A stretch of 64,000 nucleotides of DNA from Flaccisagitta enflata (taxonomy: Eukaryota; Chaetognatha; Sagittoidea; Aphragmophora): contig OZ231126.1 in the NCBI GenBank assembly GCA_965153355.1, forward strand, positions 66,402,001 through 66,466,000, in the 5' to 3' direction. The notes under the pieces are model-generated. The model saw only the letters and a program-made list of their open reading frames with translations. It was not told where the DNA came from and made no database searches. The first letter of the stretch is position 1. Every line of letters starts with the position of its first letter. The translations under genes were made by a program, and so were the position numbers. Of the stretch, positions 36,846 to 50,005 are shown in pieces.

Positions 36846-37523
36846 ATGACCAAAAGACCAACTTATCTATGTATTGCAACAGAGGGACTAATCGACAGAC
36901 TTAGGCTTGTACATAGCGACCTTTGGAATCGCCTGTGCACGATTAGAAATGAATTACGAAAGATCTTATGACTAAAATAATAATTGTATAGGCACAAAAT
37001 AAACATATTTGGAAGAAGTTCCCATATGTGAACCAGACCAAAGCAACCGAAAAGGGAAAGAGAAATATTTGTGACCGAAACGAATGATATCCATCAACAC
37101 TATGGCGTTCCTATTTTTCTGAACGAGATGGAGGCTAAAGGTTTAGATGCGTGACCCAGCTGGTTTTATGATATTAGTCATCAACAATTGGGAAACGCAA
37201 TTGAGATTGTCAATGGTAAAAGTAAAGTAAAAACTTGACAACGGAGTGTCAACAACGTTGCCTTGATTCATATTGCTATTTACCTGAATTTCAAATCCCT
37301 TAAAGTTTCATGGACATCAAATTGTCTAATTTTTTTTTATGAATTTTGACTTTTTATTTATTCATACTTAACTAGGGCCAACAAGTTGGTTTCTTGATGG
37401 CAAATCAGGATTGTGCGACACACAAATAACCCGTCAGAATGAAAGAGATAGAATGATGAATTGACATTTGACACAAATGCGCAAAGGAACAAATATTGAA
37501 AACGAATGACAGAAACAGACATA
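36846..37523. other. Unique sequence, nothing recognised
   Basis: No gene, transposon ends or long repeats are seen. Confidence 0.5.
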
Positions 37524-38109
37524 CAGGGTGAACAACCTCAAGTGGGGGAAAGTAAAAGCCAATAATGCTGAAACAACTTGAAATATTCATAATTTGAAAG
37601 TTGCTCCTTGTAGGGAAGTGCCTGACATTTGTTCCTCCTGCTTCAGTTGGTCAAAAAATCAAAATGGTTAAAAAGATATGACCAAAAATGTGAAGGTTTC
37701 TCTCAAACCTCAGAAAATTGCCCATTGATCCTCAATTTAACCCAAGTTGCAGAGAAGAAAATGGCATGACTAAATCAAGTCGGATAAAAAATCTGAAAGA
37801 CATTTAAGGTGCTTCAGGTACAAACCAAGAATGCAATATTTGGTTCAATAAATGATGATAGAATAAAATAACATCATTTACCAGTTTCAAAGCACTCAAG
37901 TGTGAAAGTCATTTTTTGAGCTATTCCTACTTTCAGATATTTCAAAGATTTTAATGTATCCTCTAAAGCATTTGAGCTAATGGTTTCAACTTTGGCTTAT
38001 ATAAAATGTCAGGTGATTTTTTACAACACTGCAAAAGATGAAATGTGATACTCTGATAGTTTTAGAATCCTAAGCTTTTACTTCCCCCCACTTGAGCTTG
38101 TTCACCGTG
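37524..38109. mobile_element. mariner-like MITE, 586 bp
   Basis: Starts CAGGGTGAACAACCTCAAGT and ends ACTTGAGCTTGTTCACCGTG; the inverted match continues through GGGGGAAAGTAAAAGC, about 34 of 37 bases. It is flanked by TA (37522-37523, 38110-38111). CAGGGTG ends after TA are typical of mariner elements. There is no transposase. Confidence 0.85.
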
Positions 38110-38144
38110 TAATAGAATTTTTTACAGACATCGAGTTGAATTCC

Positions 38145-38253
38145 ATCATCTCCGTGGGTGACATGACAGAATTCAAGGTTAAGGAAATTGTCAAATTGGG
38201 GAAAACTAATGCCTCATCATTTACGGCGAAATTGTCGTCGGTTTGTCTGTCTT
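38145..38253 (+). repeat. Dispersed 100-bp duplicate, copy 2
   Basis: Second copy of the sequence at 36632-36745, starting close to the right end of the mariner-like MITE. The open frame continues into 38254-38460 with ordinary composition, but no gene structure is defensible. Confidence 0.6.
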
Positions 38254-38432
38254 TCACGCTTTCAATTCCGACGCTTCTCTTACTCGCGTTTCCACTGAGG
38301 CGCTTATTATTCCGGTGCCCTCATCCACAAATCGACCAAACGTTACATTCAAACCTCGCCAGAGCGCATCCGCTATATTGCGCTACTTTGGTATATCCAC
38401 CGAAAACCGCTTCCAATTGGGAGGGTGGGATA

Positions 38433-39043
38433 ACCATGGGCAAAAAAAAACCGCCATTTTTTGAATTTTTTGATACCTTTGACCGGCTTGGTTTTGATAG
38501 AAATACAAAAAATCAGTGACTGTTTGAAAAACATTCGAAAGTTCTTCAAATCTAGACCAAGTAGTAAGTTGTCACTCAATTTGTTTAGAAATGGTAACAG
38601 TTTGAAGTGAGCACCACTGTAATCTGTCAATTGAAGGGATTCTGTACTTTTAGTTTTGTTTTTCAAAAGCATGAAAAATATATCTGTCAAAAGGAAACTA
38701 AGAAAAATTTAAAAGACAATGAAAACATGACTTATTATTTACAAGATGGCGCCAAGCAGACCTTTTTAAGTCAATCCATTTTCTGAATGGTAGGTCAAAC
38801 AAAAAAACATTTAGTCGATGAATTCAAGTAAGTAAAAAACGTCATTTCTGTCAGATTTTAATTTGATACTTTTTTTTCAAAGTAATATAACTTCTAGAGT
38901 TTTTAAGTTAGAATTTCGTTCAACGACTCAAATTAAAGATTTTTTGAAGTTCTTAAAAATAGTCTCAGATTTTAAATACTTTCTCAAAAGCTACACCAAC
39001 TTATGGTAGAAATAAGCAATGAGCGATTTTTTTAGCCCATGGT
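38433..39043. mobile_element. TA-flanked MITE, 611 bp
   Basis: The left end ACCATGGGCAAAAAAAAACC is mirrored at the right by GATTTTTTTAGCCCATGGT. TA flanks both sides (38431-38432, 39044-39045). The inverted ends are short beyond the first nine bases, so this is less certain than the other TA elements. Confidence 0.48.
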
Positions 39044-39157
39044 TAGCTTTTGGTGTTTGGACGGTAAAATGGAAGCGTGGGCGGAAGCGGTGGCGGTGGA
39101 AGCGACCTGGAAATCGACCGCTGCCACATCCTTAGTGTGGATTGGGAAGGTCTTTAA

Positions 39158-39392
39158 ACAAGGCCGGATACACGGCTACTCCAGTCGCGTGCGGGTGGGC
39201 AAGGGCCATAATTGAGGTCAGTGGTACATTTGGGCAGGAGCAATAAGGCCAAAACCCCCATTAACGCCGAAAAAGTAAAGTGTGACGGACGGACCGACGG
39301 ACGGACCGACGGACGGACGGACAGACGGACGGACAGACCGACGGATGGACCGACAAAGCGGGGTGAAGAGTCGCGTAGCACGCGACTAAAAA
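39158..39392 (-). mobile_element. R1 element, full copy, minus strand
   Basis: Reads CAAGGCCGGATACACGGCTA, CCAGTCGCGTGCGGGTGGGC, GGGCAGGAGC, then GGAC/GACC tetranucleotides (39286-39340), GCGGGGTGAAGA and the hairpin GTCGCG-TAGCA-CGCGAC followed by an A-run. Confidence 0.85.
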
Positions 39393-39586
39393 GTAAAACA
39401 TGTAAAGAAAAAATTTTCATGGAGACGGATTTTGTTTCAATCTCAATAGTTTGAAAGCAACTTGGATTTTGAAAATCGCGGTGTAACAAAAGGTTAGAGT
39501 CCCGAGGGTGGTACAAGAAGGGGGCTTAGACAGGGAGACTCAGACAGAAGAAATTGATAGCAGATTACCCGTAAGGTCTGGAGAGA

Positions 39587-39588
<2 letters not shown>

Positions 39589-39647
<59 letters not shown>

Positions 39648-39725
39648 AAAAAAGACAGAGAAAGAAAAAAAGACAGAGAGAAAGAAAAAAAGACAGAAAC
39701 AGTGAAAAAATTAAAAAATGAACGA

Positions 39726-39797
<72 letters not shown>

Positions 39798-39800
39798 ATG
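39589..39800 (+). repeat. (GA)n and (GAAA)n microsatellites
   Basis: About 53 bp of GA, a mixed AAAGACAGAG stretch, then about 78 bp of AAAG. Confidence 0.96.
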
Positions 39801-40198
39801 AAAGCAACAAAGGAGAAACAAAGTTAAATAGGAAACTGGGAAAAAGAAATGATTAAGAGGGGGGGGGGGAAAGGAGGCAATGAAACTTTGAAAGGATTGA
39901 TATAAAGGAGCAGGCAAGGATTAAGAGCGTTAGTGATAGCGAAAATCAGAGAAAGCGGGAAAAAAGAAATAGAAAAGAAAGTCGTTGAGACAGAATGTGA
40001 CTTATTTTGATTAGACATTAATTTGATTTGTTGATGTCATTTAAAAGGGTTGAGTATGATAAATGCCGAATATGAGAAAGAAGAAGGCAGAGGAGGAAAA
40101 AGAAGGAGGAAAATGATGGGTAGGAAATCGGAACTCGTCAGCAATGACTGCAAATGGTAAGTGGTGTACCTTAAAACTCTTATTCCTACTAAGCTTTT
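39801..40198. other. Unique purine-rich sequence
   Basis: Purine-rich on the plus strand with a G-run at 39860-39869. No gene is seen. Confidence 0.5.
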
Positions 40199-40447
40199 AA
40201 CAAGTCATCCAAAGATCGCACATGGTCAGCGGTACCCGGAGCCCTGCTTGGAGAAATCAACTGAAGTTTTTCAGTTAATTTTTTATGTTATTCTATAGGA
40301 ATGTTGCATTTTACTTTTTTGGAAATTGCATTTTTTTGAAAATTGCATTTCTTGGAAGTTGCATTTTACTTTTATGGAAATTTCCATGTTATTCAATGGA
40401 AAGTTTGCATTTTGTCAAGTTTTCCATGTTATTCAATGGGAATTTAA
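40199..40447 (+). mobile_element. CAGCGGCC element (m), left part
   Basis: AACAAGTCATCCAAAGATCG, CACATGGTCAGCGGTACCCG and CCCTGCTTGG are the left unit. A type III core follows (TTTCCATGTTATTCAATGGG units). The right end is missing here; a decayed candidate (ATCAGCCCTTTGAGCCCGCA, 43215-43243) lies beyond the foldback element at 40487-42896. Confidence 0.6.
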
Positions 40448-41029
40448 GAATTGAGAAGCTTCAGGGGAGGGGGTATGGATGGAGATTAGCCTGTACTGAA
40501 ATGACTAAATCCATAAAAATCAAAATTCTACGAGCAGTTCATGTTGTGGAGCTGTCTTGGGCTTCTGTTGTCATCATTTTCAGCTTTGAAAGTTTACGTC
40601 TTGGTTGCCGCGCTTTACCTTGACCTTTCCATGGGTCAATAGAAAACCCAAAATTTCAAATTGATCAAATCAAACTTTTGACAGCAGATTTGAAATCTGC
40701 ATGAAAAACTGTCTGTTGAAAGTGCTTTTCTTTTTTCAAAATTCCTTCGAGATTATTATCAAAATCCACGCTAAAGATTCCTAAAAAAAGGAAAGTTCAA
40801 CAATTTACAAAGCAATTAAAAGGAAAGGTATGTTTTGCGATATTTGACAGCACTTTTAACCTCCTTCGTATTGGAATATCAAACTAGTGGCATTTGCCAT
40901 AACATGTTCCACAAAAACTTGATTGGGCATGAGATAGAAATGCTATAATTCCTTTGAATTTTCTAATGTTGATAACAAAAAAAATTGTATAGTCCATAAT
41001 GGCTGTCAATAACGGCTGCTTGTGGGCGG

Positions 41030-41180
41030 CCTTACTGCCGCCTGTGGGTGGTCCCACTGCCGCCTGTGGGCGGTCCCACTCCTGCCTGTGAGTGGTCCCA
41101 CTGCCATCTATGGCCGGCCTCACTGCCACCTATAGGTGGCCTCACTGTAAACTGACAGCAGCATTACTGCCGCCTGTTGG
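41030..41180 (+). repeat. GC-rich minisatellite of about 22 bp
   Basis: Units such as CACTGCCGCCTGTGGGTGGTCC repeat about six times with decay toward the right. Confidence 0.85.
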
Positions 41181-41204
41181 TGACTATCAATTCAGTGAGA
41201 AAAT

Positions 41205-42543
41205 TCTGGGCTGTATGACATACATTGGAGAATTCCAGGCTGTGTGACATACATTGGATGAAAATGGGTGGTGTGACATATATTGGGGGAAAACTAAAAG
41301 GTACATTGGAAATAGCTGGACTGTGTGACATACATAGAAAAAATTCTGAGCTGTGTGACATACATCAGATAATTCTGGGCTATGTGACATACATTGGAGA
41401 TAATTGGGATGTGTGACATACAGCAGAGGAGTCTAGGCTGTGTGACATGCATTTTCTTTAGTTTGAGTATGGTGAGGGGTGTTGTTCCACCTATCATACA
41501 TTGGAGAAAACTGGGTTGTGTGACATATATTGGTGAATTATGAGCTGTGTGACATACATTGTTAGAAACTTGGTGACATGACATACATTGGAGAATTCTG
41601 GGTTGTGTGACATACATTGGAGTATTCTGGGCTCTGTGATATACATTGGAGAAAACTGGGTGGTGTGATATACATTGAAGAATACTGGGCTGTGTGACAT
41701 ACACTGGAAATGTGACATGAATTGGAGATATTGGATTGTGTGACATACATTGGAGAATCCTAGGCTGTGTGACATACATTTAAGAAATCTGGAGAATTCT
41801 AGGTGATGTGACATGAATTGGAGATATTGGATTGTGTGACATACATTGGAGAATCCTAGGCTGTGTGACATACATTTAAGAAATCTGGAGAATTCTAGGT
41901 GATGTGACATACATTGGAGAAAACTGGGTAGTGTGACATACATAAGACAATTTTGGGCAGTGTGACATATATCAGAGATAACTGGGTGATGTGACATACA
42001 TTGGACAATTCTGGGCTGTGTGACATACATTGGAGAAAACTGGGTGGTGTGACATACACTGGAGAATTCTGGGCTGTGTGACATACATCGGAGAAAAATA
42101 TGTGATGACATACATCAGAAAATTCTGGGCTGTGTAACATACTTCGGAAAAAACTGGGTGGTGTGTCATACATCAGAGAAAATTGGGTGGTGTGACAAAC
42201 ACTGGAGAACTCTGGGCTGTGTGACATACATTGGAGAAAACTAGATGGTGTGACATACACTGGAGAATTCTGGGCTGTGTAATGTATATTGGAAAAAACT
42301 GGGGTGTGTGACATACATCGGAGAATTCTGGGTTGTGTGACATACATTGGAGATTTCTGGGTTGTGTGACATATATTGGAAAAAACTGGGGTGTGTGACA
42401 TACATTGGAGAAAGCTGGGTTGTGTGAAATACATTAGAGAAAACTGGGCTGTGTGACATACATCGGAGAATTCTGGGCTATATGACATACATAGGAGTAG
42501 ACTAGGCTGTGTGACATACATTGGAAAATCTTGGGTTGTGTGA
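41205..42543 (+). repeat. Minisatellite of about 30 bp, about 45 units
   Basis: Units of 29-31 bp have a constant TGTGTGACATACATTGGAGA and a variable end, chiefly ATTCTGGGC or AAACTGGGTGG. Variants tend to alternate. A block of about 104 bp (41702-41805 and 41806-41909) is itself tandemly duplicated. Units are contiguous, without unique spacers. Confidence 0.95.
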
Positions 42544-42896
42544 CATATGGGATAGATGGACGGACGGATGGACAGATGGATGGACGAATGGACGGACGGA
42601 TTGACACATGGAAAATTGTGTCCTTATTTGGTGTTCCACTGTCGTGGAACACAAAAAAGGAAAGCGCTAGTCAGTTTTTTCTGCAGATTCCAAATCTGCA
42701 GACAGAATTGAAATTTGTGTATCTAGAAATCTTGGATTTCTTATAGGGGTAAGGATAATAGAAGGTAAGGCGCGGTCACCTAAAAGTGGAATTTCAAAGC
42801 CAATATTAATTTCAATAGAAGCCTGAGACAGTCCCACAACATGATCTGCTCGTAGAATGTCAATTTTATTGCTTTTTGTCATTTTGGTACAGGCTG

Positions 42897-43529
42897 ATGG
42901 ACATATGCCAAAAAACAAAAGTTTCATTTGTTTTGTTTCTTGTCCTTCATCTTTGCTTATCAATGATAACTTTATTGTAACTATCATTTCCTCATCTCAT
43001 ATCATTTCATCTCATCTTTAAAAACCATATTCCAATGATAAAAGCTACAATTTACTAAAATGTCATATCATTGCCTCTTTAACCCAAAAGCAAAAACCAA
43101 GCCCCAAGGCCATTAATCGAAATCCCAACCTCAGGCTTCAAATATCAGCTTTTTCGCTCAAAATCCGAATTACTGAATCCAAAATCATGATATTTATCAC
43201 TATGCAGAGGATTGTGGGTGATCATCAGCCCTTTGAGCCCGCAAACCTAAAAAGGCGGAGGATGAGCTTAGAGACGGGTAGAAAGACAAGAGAGAGAGTC
43301 AAAATTATTAGTGGGGGGAGAATGAGAAAGTAGTAATCGCGCCTCTTAAAATTCGTTCAAAACGCGAAGGTAGAGAAAGACGAGCAAAAAAAAAAAAAAG
43401 AAAGATGACGGCGGGAAAGAAGATGAAGAGAAAGGGAAGGCAGAGAGGAGGAAGATAAGTTACAAATAAGATAAGGAGGAAGAAGCTGAAAAGTGGTATG
43501 ACATCGAGGAAGAGGCTGGAGAATAGAAA
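42897..43529. other. Unique sequence with a decayed CAGCGGCC end
   Basis: Degenerate core-like CCCAACCTCAGGCTTCAAAT lies at about 43125 and an arm-like ATCAGCCCTTTGAGCCCGCA near 43215. The rest is AG-rich without a gene. Confidence 0.4.
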
Positions 43530-43735
<206 letters not shown>

Positions 43736-43883
43736 AGAGAGAGTAAAGATGAAAAATGATTAAAAATTGGAGCCGAATTAAGTTCCAGAATTTTTGGCTC
43801 CTACTAATCTTTTTTAAGTGAGGCTCGCCTTCATCCGAGCTTTTCTTCCAGTGATGTTCCTTTTTTTTAAACGTGTGAGAAAA

Positions 43884-44409
43884 CTAGTCATCCAAGGATT
43901 GCACATGGTCAGCGGTACCCGATGCCCTGCTGGTAGTGATCCAGTGAAGAGGTGGAGTGAGAGCAGGGCAGCGGCCCCAAAGGGCCAATGTCCTGTAGAA
44001 CACAGGGGGGAATTTCGAGACGTCCATCCGTCCGTCCTGAGGGGGCATATTTCAGCTTTTAGATGGCTGATTTGGGATACCTGGGGCTTATTTCAGGGCT
44101 GGAGAGCAGAATCAAGGCTTGGAGAGCAGATTTGAGGTTTGAAGGGCTGATTGAAGGTCTGGAGGGCAGATTTGAGGGCTAGAGGGTAGATTTGAGGCAT
44201 GGGGGAGGCTAATTTCAAGCCAAGAGGGCCTGGGAGGGCTAATTTGAGGCCTGGGAGGGCAAATTTGAAGCCCAGGAGGGCTAATTCAAGGCCTTGATGC
44301 TCAACAGGGGGGGGACGGACGGACGGAAGGACGGACGGACGGACGGACGTCTCGAAATTCCCCCCTGTGTTCTACAGGACATCGGCCCTTTGGGGCCGCT
44401 GCCCAAAAA
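43884..44409 (+). mobile_element. CAGCGGCC element (e), complete
   Basis: Left unit CTAGTCATCCAAGGATTGCA, CATGGTCAGCGGTACCCGAT; stem GCCCTGCT...AGCAGGGC; hairpin GGCCCCAAAGGGCC; hairpin CCTGTAGAACACAGG; a type I core of 21-25-bp units (GGGCTGATTTGAGGCC-like); a GGAC tract; then inverted arm CCCCCTGTGTTCTACAGGAC, GGCCCTTTGGGGCCGCTGCC and an A-run. No ORF. Confidence 0.88.
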
Positions 44410-44601
44410 AGGAAAGGAAAGAGAAAGAAAAGAGAGGAGAAAAGTGAGGTGGAGGAGGAGGAGGAGGAGGAGGAGGAGGAGGAGGTGAAAAGTGACAAGT
44501 GGCGCCGACTTTGATCCGTTGCGACGACCGTGATGAGGACAAGGATGGCGAAGAGGTGGAGTTGGTGGTCGCAGCGTAGATAGAAGAGGAGGAGGAAGAG
44601 T

Positions 44602-44829
44602 AAGGCAATATGCTGTCAGCGATACCCGTTGCCCTGCTTTGCATGATTGTGAATTGGAGTGAGAGGAAGCAGGGCAGCGGCCCCAAAGGGGATGAAGTCC
44701 TGTAGAACACAGGGGAACATTTGTTTGTTCGTCCGTCCGTTCATCCATTCCCCCAGGCCCTCTCAGGCCTGAAATCTGCCCTCTCAGGCCTGAAATCACC
44801 CTCTCAGGCCTGAAATATGCCTTCTCAGG
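44602..44829 (+). mobile_element. CAGCGGCC element (f1), left half
   Basis: Left unit AAGGCAATATGCTGTCAGCG, stem TGCCCTGCTT...AAGCAGGGCA, hairpins, then core units CCCTCTCAGGCCTGAAATCT. There is no right arm before the next left unit. Confidence 0.78.
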
Positions 44830-44846
44830 CGTCTAGTATGTATAAT

Positions 44847-45007
44847 AGCAGCCCAAAGGCAGTAAGTGGTCAGCGGTACCCGTGTCCTGCTTGAGTAGTA
44901 TGTGATTTAGGTTGAGGAGGAGCAGGGCAGCAGCCCTGAAGGAGACAAAGTCCTGTAGAACACAGGGGGAATCTGTCTGCCTTCCTTCTATCCCCGAGGC
45001 CCTGTTA
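44847..45007 (+). mobile_element. CAGCGGCC element (f2), left half
   Basis: GTGGTCAGCGGTACCCGTGT, CCTGCTT...AGCAGGGCAGCAGCC, then GTCCTGTAGAACACAGGGGG. The core is nearly absent; a type III-like motif (CTCATTGAATAACATGGAAA) follows at about 45017. Confidence 0.72.
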
Positions 45008-45036
45008 TTCAGATTCTCATTGAATAACATGGAAAA

Positions 45037-45583
45037 ATGACAAAAGGCAATATGAGGACAATGGTACCCACGCCCTTCTCGAGTAGTTTGAAGGTTAATT
45101 TAAGGGGGAGCAGGCCAGGATCTGGGTCTCGGAGGCCAGGATTTGAGTCTCTGAGGCCAGAATTTGAGTTTCTGAGGAGAGAATTTGTGTCTCTGAGACC
45201 AGGATTTAGGTCTTTAAAGCCAGAACCTGGGTCTCAGAGGCCAGAATCTGGGTCCCAGAGGTCAAGATCTGGGTCTCTAAAGCTAGGATGTGGGTTTTTA
45301 GCCAGAATCTAGGTATCAGAAGCCAGAATCTAGGTCTTGGGGGCCAAAATGATAAAACTCAGACCAGAATTCAGTTTTCTAGCCAGATTTGGACCAATTT
45401 GCCTGGATTTAGGCTATTTTGCTTAGCTTTGGGCCATACAGTTTGGATTTGGTCCCCAAAGGAGACAAAGCCCTGAGGATGGGGCAGGGAGCGGGACATA
45501 TGGATGTATGGACGTATGGATGGACGGACAGATTCCTCCTGTGTTCTACAGGACTTCGTCTCCTTCGGGGCCGCTGCCCAAAA
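45037..45583 (+). mobile_element. CAGCGGCC element (f3), complete with type IV core
   Basis: A decayed left unit (AAAAGGCAATATGAGGACAA, GGTACCCACGCCC) is followed by about 13 core units of 20-24 bp related to GAGGCCAGGATTTGGGTCTC, an internal GTCCCCAAAGGAGACAAAGC, a GGAC tract and the right arm CTGTGTTCTACAGGACTTCG ... GGGGCCGCTGCCCAAAA. Confidence 0.8.
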
Positions 45584-46828
45584 GGTGAACCCTATCATTA
45601 TTCCATTGTATTTATTCAATTATTTAAACCTTCAATTGTTATGTACATTCCACAATTGATCCACTTGCCTAAACATGGTAGGCCTGTATCAAGATCTGAA
45701 CAAGTTGATTTTTTTTAGGGGGAAGGGATTTTCATCATCTTGTATCGAATCCATATCGCCCTTTTGTGTATGTTTCATTGCACTGCATGCTTTCTTCATT
45801 TACACTAAATGTCTTGCATTTCATTTCTGCCAAAGTCACTTCTCTCGCTCTCCTCTCATCTCTCTTCTCTCTTCTCTCTCTCCTCTTCCTTCTCCATTGA
45901 TATTCTTTTTTTTTCCAAAACCTTTTAACAGAAGATTCAAGATGGTGTACGGCGCGGCAGAATGGAATAACGCAAAGCTTCATTAATTGTTCTTTATCAG
46001 TGATTTTCACCCTTAAAACGTCATCACTCGCGCCTGTTACCCATTTTTGACTATCGACGTATGAGATAGCATTTATATGATATGTGACCACACTCATGAT
46101 TTGATCATATGCGTGTAAAAAATCACAACAGCCCATAGAAAGGTGTGAATGGAAATTGCACGACAGATCTTGCTCCATGTCTTACCTATGCTGACCGCCA
46201 CAGTTGACAGTTGAATTGTTGGTCAGGTACTTCTCAATATTGTGTGACCTGATAATCTTAACTCGTAGGCTAAGTAGTAAGTTGATATCATTGACATATT
46301 AATGAAATTATGCATGGACTGATAGAGTAAGCATCTTACAGTGTTACAGTTGTTTCCAGTGGGAATATTGCACACCCTTATAACCCCCTCGGAGAAATTT
46401 CTTTTTTGGTCAATTGGATTTTATTTGATTCTCTTTGTTGGCTTTCCACGCGCTTACCAACTGTGCATTCTGTTAATTGTTAAATCGATGTTTGTTAAGT
46501 ACAATGAATTACCGCTTCGTTATTTATTTCCTCATCATAGATTATCATGAGTCTGTCCCTGATAACTTTATACAAAAACCGGTAAAGAAAAAAAAAAGAC
46601 AAACAAAAAACATTACGGACGAGCCTACCTGCGGATGGATGAACGGACCACCAACGTCTTATAGATTCGCATAGCAAGTGACTGAAGTCAGAAGACCGAA
46701 TAATAGCATGGCAGAATTAGCTGAGAACAAAAATACATCAGGGGAGCACAGTAATTCTACGTTTCTAACACAGCGTATTCACCAGTTTACTACAATTTCG
46801 ACGTGAGAAAATCTAGGCTGTTGGATGA
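45584..46828. other. Mostly unique sequence; decayed R1 fragment
   Basis: A minus-strand open frame of 147 codons (46178-45735) lacks splice support and any family feature. A decayed R1-like stretch (GACGAGCCTACC ... TTCGCATAGCAAGTGACT) lies at 46618-46685. No gene is called. Confidence 0.45.
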
Positions 46829-47222
46829 ATGAATGAATGAATTAATGCTTGAATGAATGAACTGATGCTTGAATGAATGAATGAATGAATGAATGAATGA
46901 ATGAATGAATGAATGAATGAATGAATGAATGAATGAATCAATCAATGAATCAATGAATCAATGAATCAATGAATCAATGAATGAATGAGCGAATGAATTA
47001 ATGAATGAATTAATGAATGAATGATTGAATGAATGAATGAATGAATGAATAAATAAATGAATGAATGAATAAGTGATTGAGTGAATGAGTGAATGAATGA
47101 ATGAATGAATGAATGAATGAAAGAATGAATGAATGGATGAATGAATGAATGAATGAATGAATGAATGAATGAATGAATGAATGAATGAATGAATGAATGA
47201 ATGAATGAATGAATGAATGAGC
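46829..47222 (+). repeat. (GAAT)n tetranucleotide tract
   Basis: About 390 bp of GAAT with TGCTTGAATG, CAATGAAT and AAATAAATG breaks. Confidence 0.97.
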
Positions 47223-47746
<524 letters not shown>

Positions 47747-47750
47747 AAAA

Positions 47751-48266
47751 CTAGTCATCCAAAGATCGCACATGGTCAGCGGTACCCGATGCCCTGCTGG
47801 GAGTGATCCAGTAAAGAAGTGGAGTGAGAGCAGGGCAGCGGCCCCAAAGGGCCGATGTCCTGTAGAACACAGGGGGGAATTTTGTCACGTCCGTCCTTCC
47901 GTCTGTCCTGAGGGGGCTCTAGATGGCTGATTTAGGCCACTGAAGGCATATTTGAGGGCTGGAGGGTATAATTAAGGTTTGGAGGGCTGGTTTTATGCTT
48001 GGAAGGCTGCTTGAAGGTCTGGAGGGCAGATTTGAGGTCTGGAGGGCAGATTTGAGGCATGGGGGGGCTGATTTGAAGCCAAGAGGGCTGATTTGAGGCC
48101 TCGAGGGCTAAATCAAGGCCTGGGAGGGCTAATTTGAGGCCTTGATGGTCAATGGGGGGGGGACAGAAGGACGGACGGAAGGACGGACGGGCGGAAGGAC
48201 GGACGGACGTGACAAAATTCCCCCCTGTGTTCTATGGGACATCGGCCCTTTGGGGCCGCTGCCCAG
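47751..48266 (+). mobile_element. CAGCGGCC element (g), complete
   Basis: Nearly the same as element (e): CTAGTCATCCAAAGATCGCA, GGTCAGCGGTACCCGATGCC, stem GCCCTGCT...AGCAGGGC, hairpins, type I core, GGAC tract, right arm CCCCCTGTGTTCTATGGGAC and GGCCGCTGCCC. It ends in a short GA run. Confidence 0.88.
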
Positions 48267-48282
48267 AAAGAGAGAGAGAGAG

Positions 48283-48725
48283 AGAACAAGTCATCCATGG
48301 ATCGCTGATGGTAAGCGGTACCCGATGCCCTGCATGGAGTCATCAGCTGAAGAAGTTGAGTGAGAGCAGGGCAGCGGCCCCAAAGGACCGATGTCCTGTA
48401 GGATACAGGGGTGTATTTCCTTACTTCCTGAGATTCCTGAGAAGGCAAATTTCAGGCCTTTTGGACAATTTTCCATGATATTCAATGAGAGTTTTCATTT
48501 TTTTACAATTTTTTTATCTATAATCCATGTTATTCAATGAGAATTTCATCTTTTTTTTTTTTTTTATCAATCTTCCATGTTTTTCAATAGGAATTTTGCA
48601 TTTTTTTTATTTCTTATCAATTTTCCATGTTATTCAGTAAAAAACTTATATTTTTCTATTTTTTTGTAAATTTTCCATATTGTTCAATGGGATGTTTTCA
48701 TTTTGTCATTTTCTCATATTATTCA

Positions 48726-48727
<2 letters not shown>
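48283..48727 (+). mobile_element. CAGCGGCC element (h), left half with type III core
   Basis: Left unit ACAAGTCATCCATGGATCGC, stem GCCCTGCA...GCAGGGC, hairpins GGCCCCAAAGGACC and CCTGTAGGATACAGG, then five or six AT-rich core units of 50-60 bp around TTTTCCATGTTATTCAATGA. No right arm; it runs into a GA tract. Confidence 0.8.

Positions 48728-48802
<75 letters not shown>
48728..48802 (+). repeat. (GA)n microsatellite
   Basis: GA repeat between CAGCGGCC elements (h) and (i). Confidence 0.97.

Positions 48803-50005
<1,203 letters not shown>

Larger units (their letters stand above)
40487..42896. mobile_element. Foldback element with minisatellite spacer
   Basis: The left arm (40487-40750) begins TAGCCTGTACTGAAATGACT and contains GAGCTGTCTTGGGCTTC and CAGATTTGAAATCTGCA. 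The right arm (42650-42896) is its inverted relative, with CTGCAGATTCCAAATCTGCA and ending GGTACAGGCT. The arms also match 20785-21428. The 1.9-kb spacer holds two minisatellites, a GGAC tract and a hairpin GTGTTCCAC-TGTC-GTGGAACAC. No ORF of note. Confidence 0.75.

Noticed and set aside
36391-36849. Open frame of 152 codons
   Set aside because: It begins in a CCTCC repeat and the product has no recognisable features. Only the duplicated part is reported, as a repeat.
41205-42543. CRISPR-like array of 30-bp repeats (also the 20-bp arrays at 48900-49410 and 54050-54560)
   Set aside because: Units are contiguous without unique spacers, vary internally, and the context is a eukaryotic genome.
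44602-44700. Resemblance of AAGCAGGGCAGCGGCC in the CAGCGGCC left arm to the 5S rRNA C-box region
   Set aside because: Only a short stretch matches, the other 5S boxes are absent, and the match is explained by the outer stem pairing.
45735-46178. Minus-strand open frame of 147 codons
   Set aside because: It has no domain, signal peptide or splice support, and part of it is a purine tract. Its length is possible by chance in 64 kb.
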